DNA of 7,378 nt from Methanobrevibacter sp. (GCA_031261945.1 JAISIQ010000128.1:1-7378); one strand, 5' to 3'; positions 1 through 6,134 are shown, counted from the stretch's first letter. Program-made: numbers and translations. Notes: generated from the sequence alone by a model not told the origin.

Positions 1-435
1 TGTGGTTCAACTTGGTTTATAGCTGAAAACCTAATTGGTGTGCAAACAAAAGATGCTGAATTTGAAGCAAATAATAAACTTCATAATTTTCCTTGTTTGG
101 CGTCAATGGCAACTGATAACATTACTGGAGACACTGTTCTTCATTTAGCAAGCTATAAAACAAAAGAAGCTATTAAAAGAGCTCTTGGATTCACTTGTAA
201 ATCAGCTCTTGTTGATGAAGAAGTCTGTGAAGGATTAGAAGAATGTGAAAATATCTGTTTAAAATCTTGTCCTAATGTTTTAACTGGAGATAATACAATT
301 TATTTAGCTGAACATGGAAAAGCACAAATTGATCCTGCTTCTTGTGGAGTATGTGAAATTTGTATTAAAGAATGTCCGTATGGTGCTATTGAAGTTTATG
401 AAGAAAAAATTCCAATAAAAAAAGTTGATGAATGA
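1..435 (+). CDS. C-terminal part of a two-cluster 4Fe-4S ferredoxin-like protein, possibly DUF166 family (5' end outside window)
   Basis: The frame is open from the left edge, so the N-terminus is missing; 144 residues are visible. It begins CGSTW and continues through NFPCLASM and GDTVLHLASY, which resembles from memory the C-terminal half of the archaeal DUF166 family; this match is tentative. The last 70 residues are clearly iron-sulfur binding. Visible residues 115-126 follow the classic ferredoxin pattern C-x2-C-x2-C-x3-C-P. Residues 76-91 form a looser pattern, C-x5-C-x3-C-x3-C-P, probably the partner motif of a two-cluster fold with altered spacing. No membrane segment or signal is seen, so it is probably cytoplasmic. 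Its stop codon overlaps an ATG upstream of cbiF (ATGA), which implies co-transcription with cbiF. The redox partner and reaction cannot be read from the sequence. The iron-sulfur call is firm; the family name is not. Confidence 0.8.
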   Translation, partial: CGSTWFIAENLIGVQTKDAEFEANNKLHNFPCLASMATDNITGDTVLHLASYKTKEAIKRALGFTCKSALVDEEVCEGLEECENICLKSCPNVLTGDNTIYLAEHGKAQIDPASCGVCEICIKECPYGAIEVYEEKIPIKKVDE

Positions 436-437
436 AT

Positions 438-443
438 GGTGAT
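438..443 (+). promoter_or_regulatory. Ribosome-binding site that sets the cbiF start
   Basis: GGTGAT is complementary to the 3' end of archaeal 16S rRNA and lies three bases before ATG 447. The same spacing occurs before cbiC and hemL in this window. It argues for the start at 447 over the in-frame ATG at 432, which overlaps the upstream stop and has no such site in front of it. Confidence 0.7.
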
Positions 444-446
444 ATA

Positions 447-1202
447 ATGGAAGGTAAGGTTATTTTCATTGGTGCAGGTCCAGGAGATCCTGAATTATTA
501 ACAATAGCTGCATATAAATCAATTAAAAATGCAGATATTATCATTTATGCGGGCTCTCTTGTAAATAAAGAAGTCTTAAAAGATAGAAAAAAAGATGCAA
601 AAGTTTATAATAGTGCATCCTTAGATTTAAATGAAATAATAGGCATTATTGAAGAAGGAATAGCTGATGATAAAGTAATAGCTAGGGTTCATACTGGAGA
701 TCCCTCAATTTATGGGGCTATTGGTGAGCAAATAAGAGAATTAAAGAAAAGAAATATAGAATATAAAATTATTCCGGGTGTTAGCTCTGTATTTGCAACA
801 GCTGCAGCTCTTGAAGTAGAACTTACACTTCCAGAAATTTCACAAACTGTAATAATCACAAGACCCGAAGGTAGAACACCAAAACCTGAAAAAGAAAGTT
901 TAGCTAGTCTTTCAAAACATCAGGGGACTATGTGTATTTTTCTTGGAGTTGGAATGATAGAAAAAGTCGTAGAAGAATTAAAAGAAGGATATAGTGAAAA
1001 TACTCCAATAGCTATTGTAAAAAAAGCTTCTTGGGATGATCAAGAGATTATAAGAGGAAATTTAAATAATATAGCTAAAAAAGTCAAAGATGCAAATATA
1101 ACAAAGACAGCTATGATTGTAGTAGGAGATATTTTAGAACCTGGTGACTTTAAAGCTTCAAAATTATATGATTCTGATTTTAAACATGAATATAGAAAAT
1201 AA
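447..1202 (+). CDS. cbiF: Cobalt-precorrin-4 C11-methyltransferase (CbiF/CobM)
   Basis: This enzyme transfers a methyl group from S-adenosylmethionine to C11 of cobalt-precorrin-4 in anaerobic corrin-ring synthesis, in the cytoplasm. The 251-residue protein shows the tetrapyrrole methylase landmarks in order: GAGPGDPELLT (residues 9-19), YAGSLV (34-39), HTGDPSIYGAIGEQ (82-95), PGVSS (110-114) and ITRPEGRTPKPEKE (137-150). The last block and the length are typical of CbiF/CobM rather than of other methylases in the fold. The start at 447 is chosen for its GGTGAT site; starting at 432 would add only MNGDI. The upstream ferredoxin-like gene overlaps or nearly touches it, so the two are probably one transcript. 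A second cobamide gene, cbiC, lies 2 kb away on the other strand. The codon bias is as AT-rich as its neighbours, with no sign of recent transfer. Confidence 0.95.
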   Translation: MEGKVIFIGAGPGDPELLTIAAYKSIKNADIIIYAGSLVNKEVLKDRKKDAKVYNSASLDLNEIIGIIEEGIADDKVIARVHTGDPSIYGAIGEQIRELKKRNIEYKIIPGVSSVFATAAALEVELTLPEISQTVIITRPEGRTPKPEKESLASLSKHQGTMCIFLGVGMIEKVVEELKEGYSENTPIAIVKKASWDDQEIIRGNLNNIAKKVKDANITKTAMIVVGDILEPGDFKASKLYDSDFKHEYRK

Positions 1203-1244
1203 TATTATTTAATTTAATATTAAAAGTTAATAGTAGGTGAGGAT

Positions 1245-1349
1245 ATGTCAAAACCAAAAAGAAATCTCTCAGATTATAAAATGGCTATTTTAGGAATTGT
1301 TTTTATTATAATTGCTCTTATAATAGCTAAATTAATTAATTTCTTTTAA
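1245..1349 (+). CDS. 34-residue single-span membrane peptide
   Basis: The peptide begins MSKPKRNLSDYKM and continues as one uninterrupted hydrophobic helix, residues 13-28 and beyond, ending KLINFF. The basic N-terminus followed by one membrane span predicts an N-in anchored miniprotein. A strong ribosome-binding site, AGGTGA at 1235-1240, lies four bases before the ATG; this is the main reason for believing the gene. It starts 42 bases after cbiF on the same strand, so it may be the last gene of that transcript, and a T-tract follows it. I do not recognise the family and assign no function. Such short genes are often missed by automated annotation. Confidence 0.6.
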   Translation: MSKPKRNLSDYKMAILGIVFIIIALIIAKLINFF

Positions 1350-1368
1350 TATTTTATTATAATTCTCC

Positions 1369-1375
1369 TTTTTTT
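1369..1375 (+). terminator. Oligo-T tract ending the + strand transcript
   Basis: Seven consecutive T residues follow the miniprotein stop, in the short gap where the + strand genes meet the 3' end of hemL. Archaeal termination commonly occurs on such tracts without a strong hairpin. The tract overlaps the hemL stop codon, so the two transcripts probably overlap slightly at their 3' ends. Confidence 0.45.
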
Positions 1376-2639
1376 ATTTATTCCAAGCTATTTTTAATGA
1401 AGATTCAATAGCTATAGCTACTTTATCTAAATCTTCATATGTGTGAGCATTTGATATAAAATTACATTCAAATTGACTTGGGGGAATAAAGACTCCATTT
1501 CTCATTAATTCTTTGAAATAAGTTAAAAATCGATCAGTATCTGATTTTTTAGCTATTTCATAATTTAAGACTTCTTCTTTATTGAAATAGATTTGAAACA
1601 TTGATGCAAGACCAACTGGCTGAATATTTAATTGAAGTTTTTCAATAATTTCAGATATTGAATTTCGTAAATAATCTCCTTTTTTATTAAGATCTTTGTA
1701 AAATTGATTATCTAGTTGATTTAAAGTTGTAATTCCTGCAGTTACAGATACAGGATTTCCATTAAATGTTCCAGCTTGATAAACTTCTCCAGAAGGAGCT
1801 ATCATTTCCATTATTTCTTTTTTTCCTGCAAAAGCTCCCATAGGATAACCTCCTCCAATGATTTTGCCCATTGTAACAAGATCTGGAATTATGTCATAAT
1901 AACTTTGAGCACCACCATAGGAAGCTCTGAAACCAGTTATAACTTCATCAAAAATCAATATTATATTGTTTTCTGTGGTGATTTCTCTTAATAATTGTAA
2001 AAATCCTTCTTTTGGTTCAACACAACCAATATTTCCCATAATGGGTTCTATAATTATTGCAGCTATTTCATCTTTTTCTTCAGCTATTAGATTTTTAAGA
2101 GCTGTTTCATCATTAAAAGGAATTGAAAGTGTGTTTTTAGTAGTGTCTTTTGGAATTCCAAGAGAATCTGGAAGTGTAGCTGCTCCTGAACCAGATTTCA
2201 CTAAAACATAATCATGAGCTCCGTGATAGCTACCTTCGAATTTTATTATTTTATCTTTTTTTGTATATCCTCTTGCTAATCTTATTGCACTCATAGTAGC
2301 TTCTGTTCCCGAATTAACAAATCTTACCATTTCTGCACAAGGAACGCGATTTATGATTTCTTTTGCAAGAGCTATTTCATTTTCTGTCGGAGCCCCATAG
2401 CTTGATCCATTTTGGATTTGTTTATAAACAGCTTCTATTACTTTTGGATCACTATGTCCTAAAATAATAGGACCATAAGCTAAACAATGATCAATATATT
2501 GATTTCCATCAACATCCCATATTTTTGATCCTTTAGCTTTTTCTACAAAAAAAGGATTAGGTTTAAATGCACGAACAGGAGAATCAACTCCTCCAGGTAA
2601 ATATTTTTTAGATTCTTCAAATAATTCTTTAGAATTCAT
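1374..2639 (-). CDS. hemL: Glutamate-1-semialdehyde 2,1-aminomutase (HemL)
   Basis: This PLP enzyme converts glutamate-1-semialdehyde to 5-aminolevulinate, the last step of the C5 route that feeds all tetrapyrroles (cobamides and, in methanogens, F430). The 421-residue length is normal for the family. Visible motifs are [12 protein letters not shown] (14-25), NSGTEAT (109-115, cofactor phosphate), SYHGAHD (137-143), FDEVITGFR (230-238, with Asp231 for the PLP ring nitrogen), the Schiff-base lysine Lys259 in MGKIIGGG, and GTFNGNP (290-296). The start at 2639 has a GTGAT site three bases upstream. The gene lies 78 bases behind cbiC on the same strand, so the two probably form a tetrapyrrole operon. 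The spacer is unusual: it consists of repeats that include the ribosome-binding-site sequence, described separately. No damage or odd composition is seen. Confidence 0.97.
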   Translation of the reverse strand: MNSKELFEESKKYLPGGVDSPVRAFKPNPFFVEKAKGSKIWDVDGNQYIDHCLAYGPIILGHSDPKVIEAVYKQIQNGSSYGAPTENEIALAKEIINRVPCAEMVRFVNSGTEATMSAIRLARGYTKKDKIIKFEGSYHGAHDYVLVKSGSGAATLPDSLGIPKDTTKNTLSIPFNDETALKNLIAEEKDEIAAIIIEPIMGNIGCVEPKEGFLQLLREITTENNIILIFDEVITGFRASYGGAQSYYDIIPDLVTMGKIIGGGYPMGAFAGKKEIMEMIAPSGEVYQAGTFNGNPVSVTAGITTLNQLDNQFYKDLNKKGDYLRNSISEIIEKLQLNIQPVGLASMFQIYFNKEEVLNYEIAKKSDTDRFLTYFKELMRNGVFIPPSQFECNFISNAHTYEDLDKVAIAIESSLKIAWNK

Positions 2640-2641
2640 AT

Positions 2642-2695
2642 TATCACTTAATATATCACTTAATCTATCATTTAATATGTTTATTTCACTTAATA
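2642..2695. repeat. 12-bp repeats carrying a ribosome-binding-site-like core, upstream of hemL
   Basis: On the + strand the unit TATCACTTAATN occurs at 2642-2653 and 2654-2665, with a one-base variant at 2666-2677. A fourth copy, TTTCACTTAATA, sits at 2684-2695 after a six-base gap. Read on the hemL strand each intact unit is ATTAAGTGATA, so the GTGAT that serves as the hemL ribosome-binding site (2643-2647) is duplicated further upstream. The array fills most of the cbiC-hemL spacer. Slippage is the likely origin. An effect on hemL translation is possible but not shown. Confidence 0.75.
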
Positions 2696-2717
2696 TCTTT
2701 ATTATTATCTTAGTTAG

Positions 2718-3380
2718 TTAATCTTTATTATTTATAGTTTGAATTAAGGAATTAACAATAGCTACGGCTACTGGAGTTCCGCCTTTTGGTCCTTTTGTAA
2801 TTATGTTAGGGATATCTGTTTTTTGAAGAGCTTCTTTTGAATTTGCAGCTCCAACAAAACCAACAGGAACGCCTACAATAGCTTTTACATTTAGTTCTCC
2901 TTTTTCCTTTAATTCAATAGCTTTATAAAGGGCTGTTGGTGCATTTCCAATAGCTATTATTCCTTCAAAATCATTATCTGCTGCATATTGAATTGCTGCT
3001 GCGGCTCTAGTTATCTTTTTTTCTTTTTCTTTTGTTGTTGTTGCTTTTGTCGCTTCTTTTGTAATAGCTATTGTTTCTTTATTTTTTATAAAACATTCTA
3101 CGTTTCCATCATATTGAGTTATTCCTGATTTTACCATATTAATATCAGTAAGTATATCTTCTTTTGCTTTTAATGATTTTAAAATGGCTTTTATGAAATT
3201 TGAACTAATAGCTATTAAATCAGCATATTCTGGATCTGCTGTTGAATGCACAATTCGTTCAACAATATCTTTTTCTTGAGATGATAGGTTTTTTACCTTA
3301 TCTTTGATTAAAGATTGTACTATTTCTCTACTTTTAGTAGCTATTTCATGACCTTGCTTTGTTGATGCTCCCATGAACAT
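2718..3380 (-). CDS. cbiC: Cobalt-precorrin-8 methylmutase (CbiC)
   Basis: CbiC moves the methyl group from C11 to C12 of cobalt-precorrin-8, giving cobyrinate in the anaerobic cobamide pathway. The 220-residue protein has the catalytic histidine, His45, in IVHSTADPEYADL (43-55), then GNAPTAL (145-151), GVPVGFVGA (170-178) and KGGTPVAVA (199-207), all diagnostic of the family. The start at 3380 is supported by GTGAT at 3384-3388, three bases upstream, in the same AGTGATAATATG context as hemL; ATG 3374 is the weaker alternative. Residues 107-122 form a Lys/Thr/Glu-rich stretch encoded by simple-sequence DNA, probably an expanded surface loop. It is followed by hemL after 78 bases, and both serve tetrapyrrole synthesis. 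Upstream lies a long A/T repeat region in which no clear TATA box stands out. Confidence 0.95.
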   Translation of the reverse strand: MFMGASTKQGHEIATKSREIVQSLIKDKVKNLSSQEKDIVERIVHSTADPEYADLIAISSNFIKAILKSLKAKEDILTDINMVKSGITQYDGNVECFIKNKETIAITKEATKATTTKEKEKKITRAAAAIQYAADNDFEGIIAIGNAPTALYKAIELKEKGELNVKAIVGVPVGFVGAANSKEALQKTDIPNIITKGPKGGTPVAVAIVNSLIQTINNKD

Positions 3381-3395
3381 ATTATCACTTTTTGA

Positions 3396-3710
3396 ATAAT
3401 AATTATTTATTTATTATTTAATATCATTATTATCATTATTATTATCATCATCATTATTCTATTTATCGTATTCATTATATTATTCATTATAATATTACTA
3501 TTATTATTTTTATTTCTATTTTTATTTATAAAATTAATATTGCTATTAGTAGTAATACTAGAACTAATGCTAATAGTATTATTATTAATAATAAAGATAA
3601 TGTTATTAATAGCATTAATAGCATTAATAATATTAATAGTGTTAATAGTAATAATAGAAATAGTAATAATTTTATTTCTAATAGTACTTTTAATTTTAAT
3701 ATTAGTTTAA
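3396..3710. repeat. Three-base-periodic A/T low-complexity tract with an open hydrophobic + frame
   Basis: This is the body of the 463-bp gene-free stretch between cbiC and the flavoprotein gene. It consists of degenerate ATT, ATC, TTA, ATA, GTA and AAT triplets kept in phase. In the + frame with codons starting at multiples of three there is no stop from 3396 to TAA at 3708-3710, about 104 codons, and nearly every codon has T in its second position, so the translation is almost wholly Ile/Leu/Val/Phe. The first in-frame ATG is at 3567 and there is no ribosome-binding site. Expanded simple sequence is the best explanation; an expressed protein is unlikely. Confidence 0.7.
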
Positions 3711-3755
3711 TAAATAATTTTAATTTTTAATAAAAATAAAATAAAAAATATAAAG

Positions 3756-3785
3756 TAAAGAATATATTAATAAAGAATATATTAA
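3756..3785. repeat. Exact 15-bp tandem duplication
   Basis: TAAAGAATATATTAA occurs at 3756-3770 and again, immediately adjoining and identical, at 3771-3785. It lies in the AT-only gap beyond the 3' end of the flavoprotein gene and probably arose by slippage. A-rich runs nearby (3731-3750) would be T-rich in a - strand transcript and could help end the flavoprotein mRNA. Confidence 0.75.
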
Positions 3786-3799
3786 AATAATTTAATTTA

Positions 3800-3839
3800 A
3801 TTTTAAAATATTTAATTAGATTTTAAAATATTTAACTAA
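3800..3839. repeat. 20-bp tandem duplication
   Basis: A 16-base core, ATTTTAAAATATTTAA, occurs at 3800-3815 and 3820-3835 with similar four-base spacers, giving two units of period 20. It ends four bases before the flavoprotein stop codon, so it forms that gene's immediate 3' untranslated region. The core contains the self-complementary TTTTAAAA. Confidence 0.7.
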
Positions 3840-3843
3840 CAAT

Positions 3844-5199
3844 TTAATTAAATGATTCTGTGGATGATTTTCCAGCTAAAAATCCTGTTGAGAAAGCTAT
3901 TTGGAGATTGTATCCTCCTGTGGGACCATAAGGTTCTAATAGTTCTCCTGCAAAATAGAGATTTTGGATTAATTTTGATTCCATTGTTTTGGAATTGATT
4001 TTTTTTGTTGAGATTCCTCCACAAGTAATCATGGCTGTTTCTCTTGGAGCAGTGTTAGCTATTTCTACTTGAAAATCCTTTAATTTAGCTATTATTTTAT
4101 TTCTATCTTTTTTGCTTAGGTTGCTTAATGTTTTATTTCCACTAATTTGAGCTATATTTAAAAAATAATCAATAAATCTGTTTTTTAAATAATGTTTTAA
4201 ATAATTTTTAACCATAGTTTTTCCATTAGATTGGGAATCAGCTATTATTCTTTTGCTTAACTCTTCTTTTGTTGAATTTGGAATTAAATCTAGGGAAATA
4301 ACTATTTTTTCAGATAAATTATTAGAGTTATAATCAGATTTATAATCAGATTCAACAATAAAATTACTAATATCTAAAATTCCAGGTCCAGATAATCCAA
4401 AATGGGTAAATAATAAATCTCCTTTAATAGAATGTTCTTTAAATGAAATGTTTAGGTTTTCTAAACTTATTCCTGAGAGATGTTTAAAATAGCTATTTTT
4501 TACACTTAAAGAGATCAGTCCTGGTTTAATAGGAGTTATTTCATGGTCAAAGGACTTAGCTATGTCATAACCATCTCCTGTTGAACCAGTTTGAGGATAG
4601 CTATTTCCTCCTGTAGCTATTATTACTTTTTCTGCTTTTAGAGAGATCGAATCTGTGTCAATTAAAAATAAATCTTTTTCTTTATTTTTCTCTTTTTCTT
4701 TTTCTTTATCTCTATCTCCTTTTTTTTCTTCTTTTTCTTTTATTCCTTCTTTTGATATTGATTTTACAGGACTATCTAAAAGAATTTTTATATTTAAATT
4801 ATTTAAATAATCTTTTAAAATAGCTAAAATAGAATTAGCATCATCAGTAATTGGGAAATATCTGCCATCTTTTTCTTCTTTAAAATCAAGTCCTTTATCT
4901 TTGAAAATAGCTATTAGATCTTCATTTGAAAATGAGTAAAAGGAGTGTTTTAGAAAGTTTTTATGTTTGAGGAGATTTAACTGTTCTCTTATAGATTTAG
5001 AATTAGCTATATTACATCTTCCGTTTCCTGTTAAAAGTAGTTTCTTTCCTAAGCTATTATTTTTTTCAATTAGGATAATATCTTCATGATGATGATGATG
5101 GTTGTTGTTATTAATATTATTTAGATTTTGAGAAGCAGCTATTGCAGCTATTATTCCAGCTGGACCTCCTCCTATAATAGCTATTTTGTAAGTTTTCAT
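3844..5199 (-). CDS. HI0933-family (COG2081) FAD-dependent flavoprotein oxidoreductase
   Basis: This is a soluble Rossmann-type flavoprotein of the family often labelled HI0933, YhiN or BaiN-like. Its physiological substrate is not settled, and the bile-acid role implied by 'BaiN' should not be carried over to a methanogen. Motifs seen are the dinucleotide-binding GGGPAG (10-15), IEKNNSLGKKLLLTGNGRCN (44-63), IIATGGNSYPQTGSTGDGY (193-211), and near the end CGGIS, the KTMESK block, YFAGELLEPYGPTGGYNLQ and STGFLAG. At 451 residues it is somewhat longer than typical relatives, and the excess is low-complexity: an Asn/His segment (26-38, with five His), a Lys/Glu/Asp segment (150-176), and a DYKSDYNS repeat near 286-293. 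The start at 5199 has only a weak ribosome-binding site (AAAGAT). The first nine codons and the leader recur at 6172-6214, suggesting the gene once followed tgt directly. Confidence 0.92.
   Translation of the reverse strand: MKTYKIAIIGGGPAGIIAAIAASQNLNNINNNNHHHHHEDIILIEKNNSLGKKLLLTGNGRCNIANSKSIREQLNLLKHKNFLKHSFYSFSNEDLIAIFKDKGLDFKEEKDGRYFPITDDANSILAILKDYLNNLNIKILLDSPVKSISKEGIKEKEEKKGDRDKEKEKEKNKEKDLFLIDTDSISLKAEKVIIATGGNSYPQTGSTGDGYDIAKSFDHEITPIKPGLISLSVKNSYFKHLSGISLENLNISFKEHSIKGDLLFTHFGLSGPGILDISNFIVESDYKSDYNSNNLSEKIVISLDLIPNSTKEELSKRIIADSQSNGKTMVKNYLKHYLKNRFIDYFLNIAQISGNKTLSNLSKKDRNKIIAKLKDFQVEIANTAPRETAMITCGGISTKKINSKTMESKLIQNLYFAGELLEPYGPTGGYNLQIAFSTGFLAGKSSTESFN
4329..4352. repeat. In-frame exact 12-bp tandem duplication in the flavoprotein gene
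   Basis: TATAATCAGATT occurs at 4329-4340 and again at 4341-4352. It encodes the repeated acidic/Tyr/Ser segment DYKSDYNS of the flavoprotein. The unit is a multiple of three, so the frame is kept. Confidence 0.75.
4672..4745. repeat. Pyrimidine-rich simple-sequence tract encoding a Lys/Glu segment
   Basis: The + strand is almost entirely C and T here, built of imperfect TTTTTC-type units and a run of eight T (4720-4727). On the coding strand it gives the Lys/Glu/Asp-rich segment at about residues 152-176 of the flavoprotein, between conserved blocks. This is probably a charged surface loop grown by slippage; a one-base change in the homopolymer would break the frame. Confidence 0.7.
5086..5100. 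repeat. Trinucleotide microsatellite encoding five histidines
   Basis: Five ATG repeats on the + strand read as five CAT codons in the flavoprotein (residues 34-38), next to three GTT repeats that read as Asn. The Asn/His stretch sits between the first helix and second strand of the FAD-binding fold, where relatives are normally shorter. Confidence 0.85.
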
Positions 5200-5214
5200 T
5201 TTATCTTTCTATAA
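5172..5214. repeat. 43-bp direct repeat, inner copy (flavoprotein 5' end and leader)
   Basis: This copy covers the first nine codons plus one base of the flavoprotein gene (5172-5199) and the 15 bases before its ATG. It matches 6172-6214 at 42 of 43 positions; the one difference is G at 5192 against T at 6192. Similarity stops abruptly at both sides. The copies are in the same orientation, exactly 1000 bp apart, and enclose the DUF3800 gene and the structured element. Confidence 0.9.
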
Positions 5215-5316
5215 TTTTTTATAATTTTATAATATTCTACTCTTATAATATTTTATTATATTTTTTATATGATATAAATTAATACTAAAAACCAAAATAT
5301 TATTATGTAATAACTT

Positions 5317-5327
5317 TTAAATATATA
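5317..5327 (+). promoter_or_regulatory. Candidate TATA box for the DUF3800 gene
   Basis: TTAAATATATA fits the archaeal TATA consensus. With the usual spacing of about 25 bases, transcription would start near 5346-5352, giving an almost leaderless message. A second candidate, TATAAATT at 5273-5280, would give a leader that includes the GGTGAT site. The whole region is AT-rich, so such matches are expected by chance. Confidence 0.25.
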
Positions 5328-5339
5328 GTATTAATTCAT

Positions 5340-5969
5340 TTGGTGATATTTATTAAATCTTATTTGTTTCTTGATGAAAGTGGTGATTTAGGTTTTAATG
5401 GTTCAAAATATTTTGTAATTTCTATTTTAGAAGTTGATTCTCTAAAAGATTCAAAAAAATTAGAAAAATTAATAAATAAAATGAAAAGACAAAAGTTTAA
5501 TAAAGAATTAAAGAACTTTAATGAGTTAAAAGCATATAAATTGTCTGATAAAATGAAAATATATTTATTGACTAATTTAAGAAATTTCAATATAAATAGC
5601 TATTCTTTGGTTATTAATAAAAATGTATTTTCTAATAGCAATAAAATAAATTCAGATAACGTAAATTATGTCTATATGGATTTTATTTGTAATTTAATTT
5701 CAAGAATTAATATTAATTATCCTATTAATATGAGCTTGGATAATTTTGTTCTTGAAAAACATAAAAATAAATTTAAAAATAAGATTTTGGAAGAATTAAA
5801 TGATTTTAAAAGAAATTCAGAGATCTCTTTTATTTCATCACAAAGTTCAAAACAAATACAAATCGTTGATCTAATAGCTTGGAGTATTTTTCAAAAATTT
5901 GAAAATAATAATTTAAAATATATTAATTTATTAAATAAAAACCATAAAATATTTAGATATAATTATTAA
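5340..5969 (+). CDS. DUF3800-family protein (cassette gene; true start uncertain)
   Basis: The N-terminal YLFLDESGDLGF, a strand followed by DESGD, together with the C-terminal SSKQIQIVDLIAWSIFQKF, is the signature of DUF3800. Members are thought, as I recall, to have an RNase H-like fold with conserved acidic residues and are frequent in phages and accessory regions; no reaction is established. The protein is about 205-209 residues, soluble and rich in Asn, Lys and Ile. The span given starts at the outermost TTG (5340), but the best ribosome-binding site, GGTGAT at 5342-5347, lies inside that extension and points to codon 5352, which is ATT. From there the product reads MKSYLFLDESGD, as expected for the family. 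The gene lies between two 43-bp direct repeats, opposite in strand to both neighbours, which suggests an inserted cargo gene. It may be translated weakly or be decaying. Confidence 0.8.
   Translation: MVIFIKSYLFLDESGDLGFNGSKYFVISILEVDSLKDSKKLEKLINKMKRQKFNKELKNFNELKAYKLSDKMKIYLLTNLRNFNINSYSLVINKNVFSNSNKINSDNVNYVYMDFICNLISRININYPINMSLDNFVLEKHKNKFKNKILEELNDFKRNSEISFISSQSSKQIQIVDLIAWSIFQKFENNNLKYINLLNKNHKIFRYNY
5342..5347 (+). promoter_or_regulatory. Ribosome-binding site of the DUF3800 gene, preceding an ATT codon
   Basis: GGTGAT here matches the site used by cbiF. Four bases later comes the in-frame codon ATT at 5352. No ATG lies at the expected distance in any frame, so the start is either a non-standard ATT or a former ATG lost by one substitution. 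Confidence 0.5.
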
Positions 5970-6002
5970 AAACAAAGATTTTTAAACTATAAAAATAAAC
6001 AA

Positions 6003-6014
6003 TTTTTATAAATA
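6003..6014 (+). promoter_or_regulatory. Candidate TATA box ahead of the structured element
   Basis: TTTTTATAAATA lies about 40 bases upstream of the first stem. A start 25 bases or so downstream would fall near 6035-6045, just before the fold. The match is ordinary in such AT-rich DNA. Confidence 0.25.
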
Positions 6015-6049
6015 TTAAAGTAATTTAAATTGTTAACATAAAAATAAAA

Positions 6050-6134
6050 AGAGCAGAACCATATAAATTCTTTTCCAATTGAATGGGTTCGCCACCAATA
6101 GGCAACGTAACTTATATGGATTTAACTGTACTCT
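6050..6134. ncRNA. Candidate structured RNA or hairpin element in the inserted cassette
   Basis: This 85-bp block is visibly richer in G+C than the flanks. The outer stem pairs AGAG (6050-6053) with CTCT (6131-6134), CAG (6054-6056) with CTG (6126-6128), and CCATATAA (6059-6066) with TTATATGG (6112-6119). Inside are two hairpins: ATTC (6067-6070) with GAAT (6081-6084), and GTTcGCC (6087-6093, one bulged C) with GGCAAC (6101-6106) around the loop ACCAATA. Together these form a three-way junction. Either strand could be the RNA. The - strand would end in TTTTTATTTT directly after the stem, like an archaeal terminator; the + strand has a TATA-like box upstream. It does not fit tRNA, C/D-box RNA or any riboswitch I know. 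It could instead be a DNA hairpin used by a mobile element. Confidence 0.45.

Noticed and set aside
432..446. cbiF start at ATG 432
   Set aside because: It would overlap the upstream stop and add MNGDI, but the GGTGAT site is correctly spaced only for ATG 447, where family homology also begins.
1776..2211. Two open frames on the + strand antisense to hemL
   Set aside because: They lie entirely inside a well-conserved hemL, have no ribosome-binding site, and their products show no recognisable motif; they are mirror frames of the real gene.
2642..3840. CRISPR array
   Set aside because: Repeats are 12-20 bp, adjoining or of uneven spacing, without unique spacers of constant length; no cas gene is present.
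5360..5590. Open - strand frame opposite the DUF3800 gene
   Set aside because: The + strand frame carries the DUF3800 signature at both ends; the antisense product is a Phe/Leu/Ser-rich shadow.
6050..6134. tRNA, or C/D-box or H/ACA guide RNA, because of the GGTTCGCC string and strong pairing
   Set aside because: No cloverleaf with a 7-bp acceptor and T-loop GTTCRA forms, there are no C and D boxes, and no ACA tail follows a hairpin on either strand.
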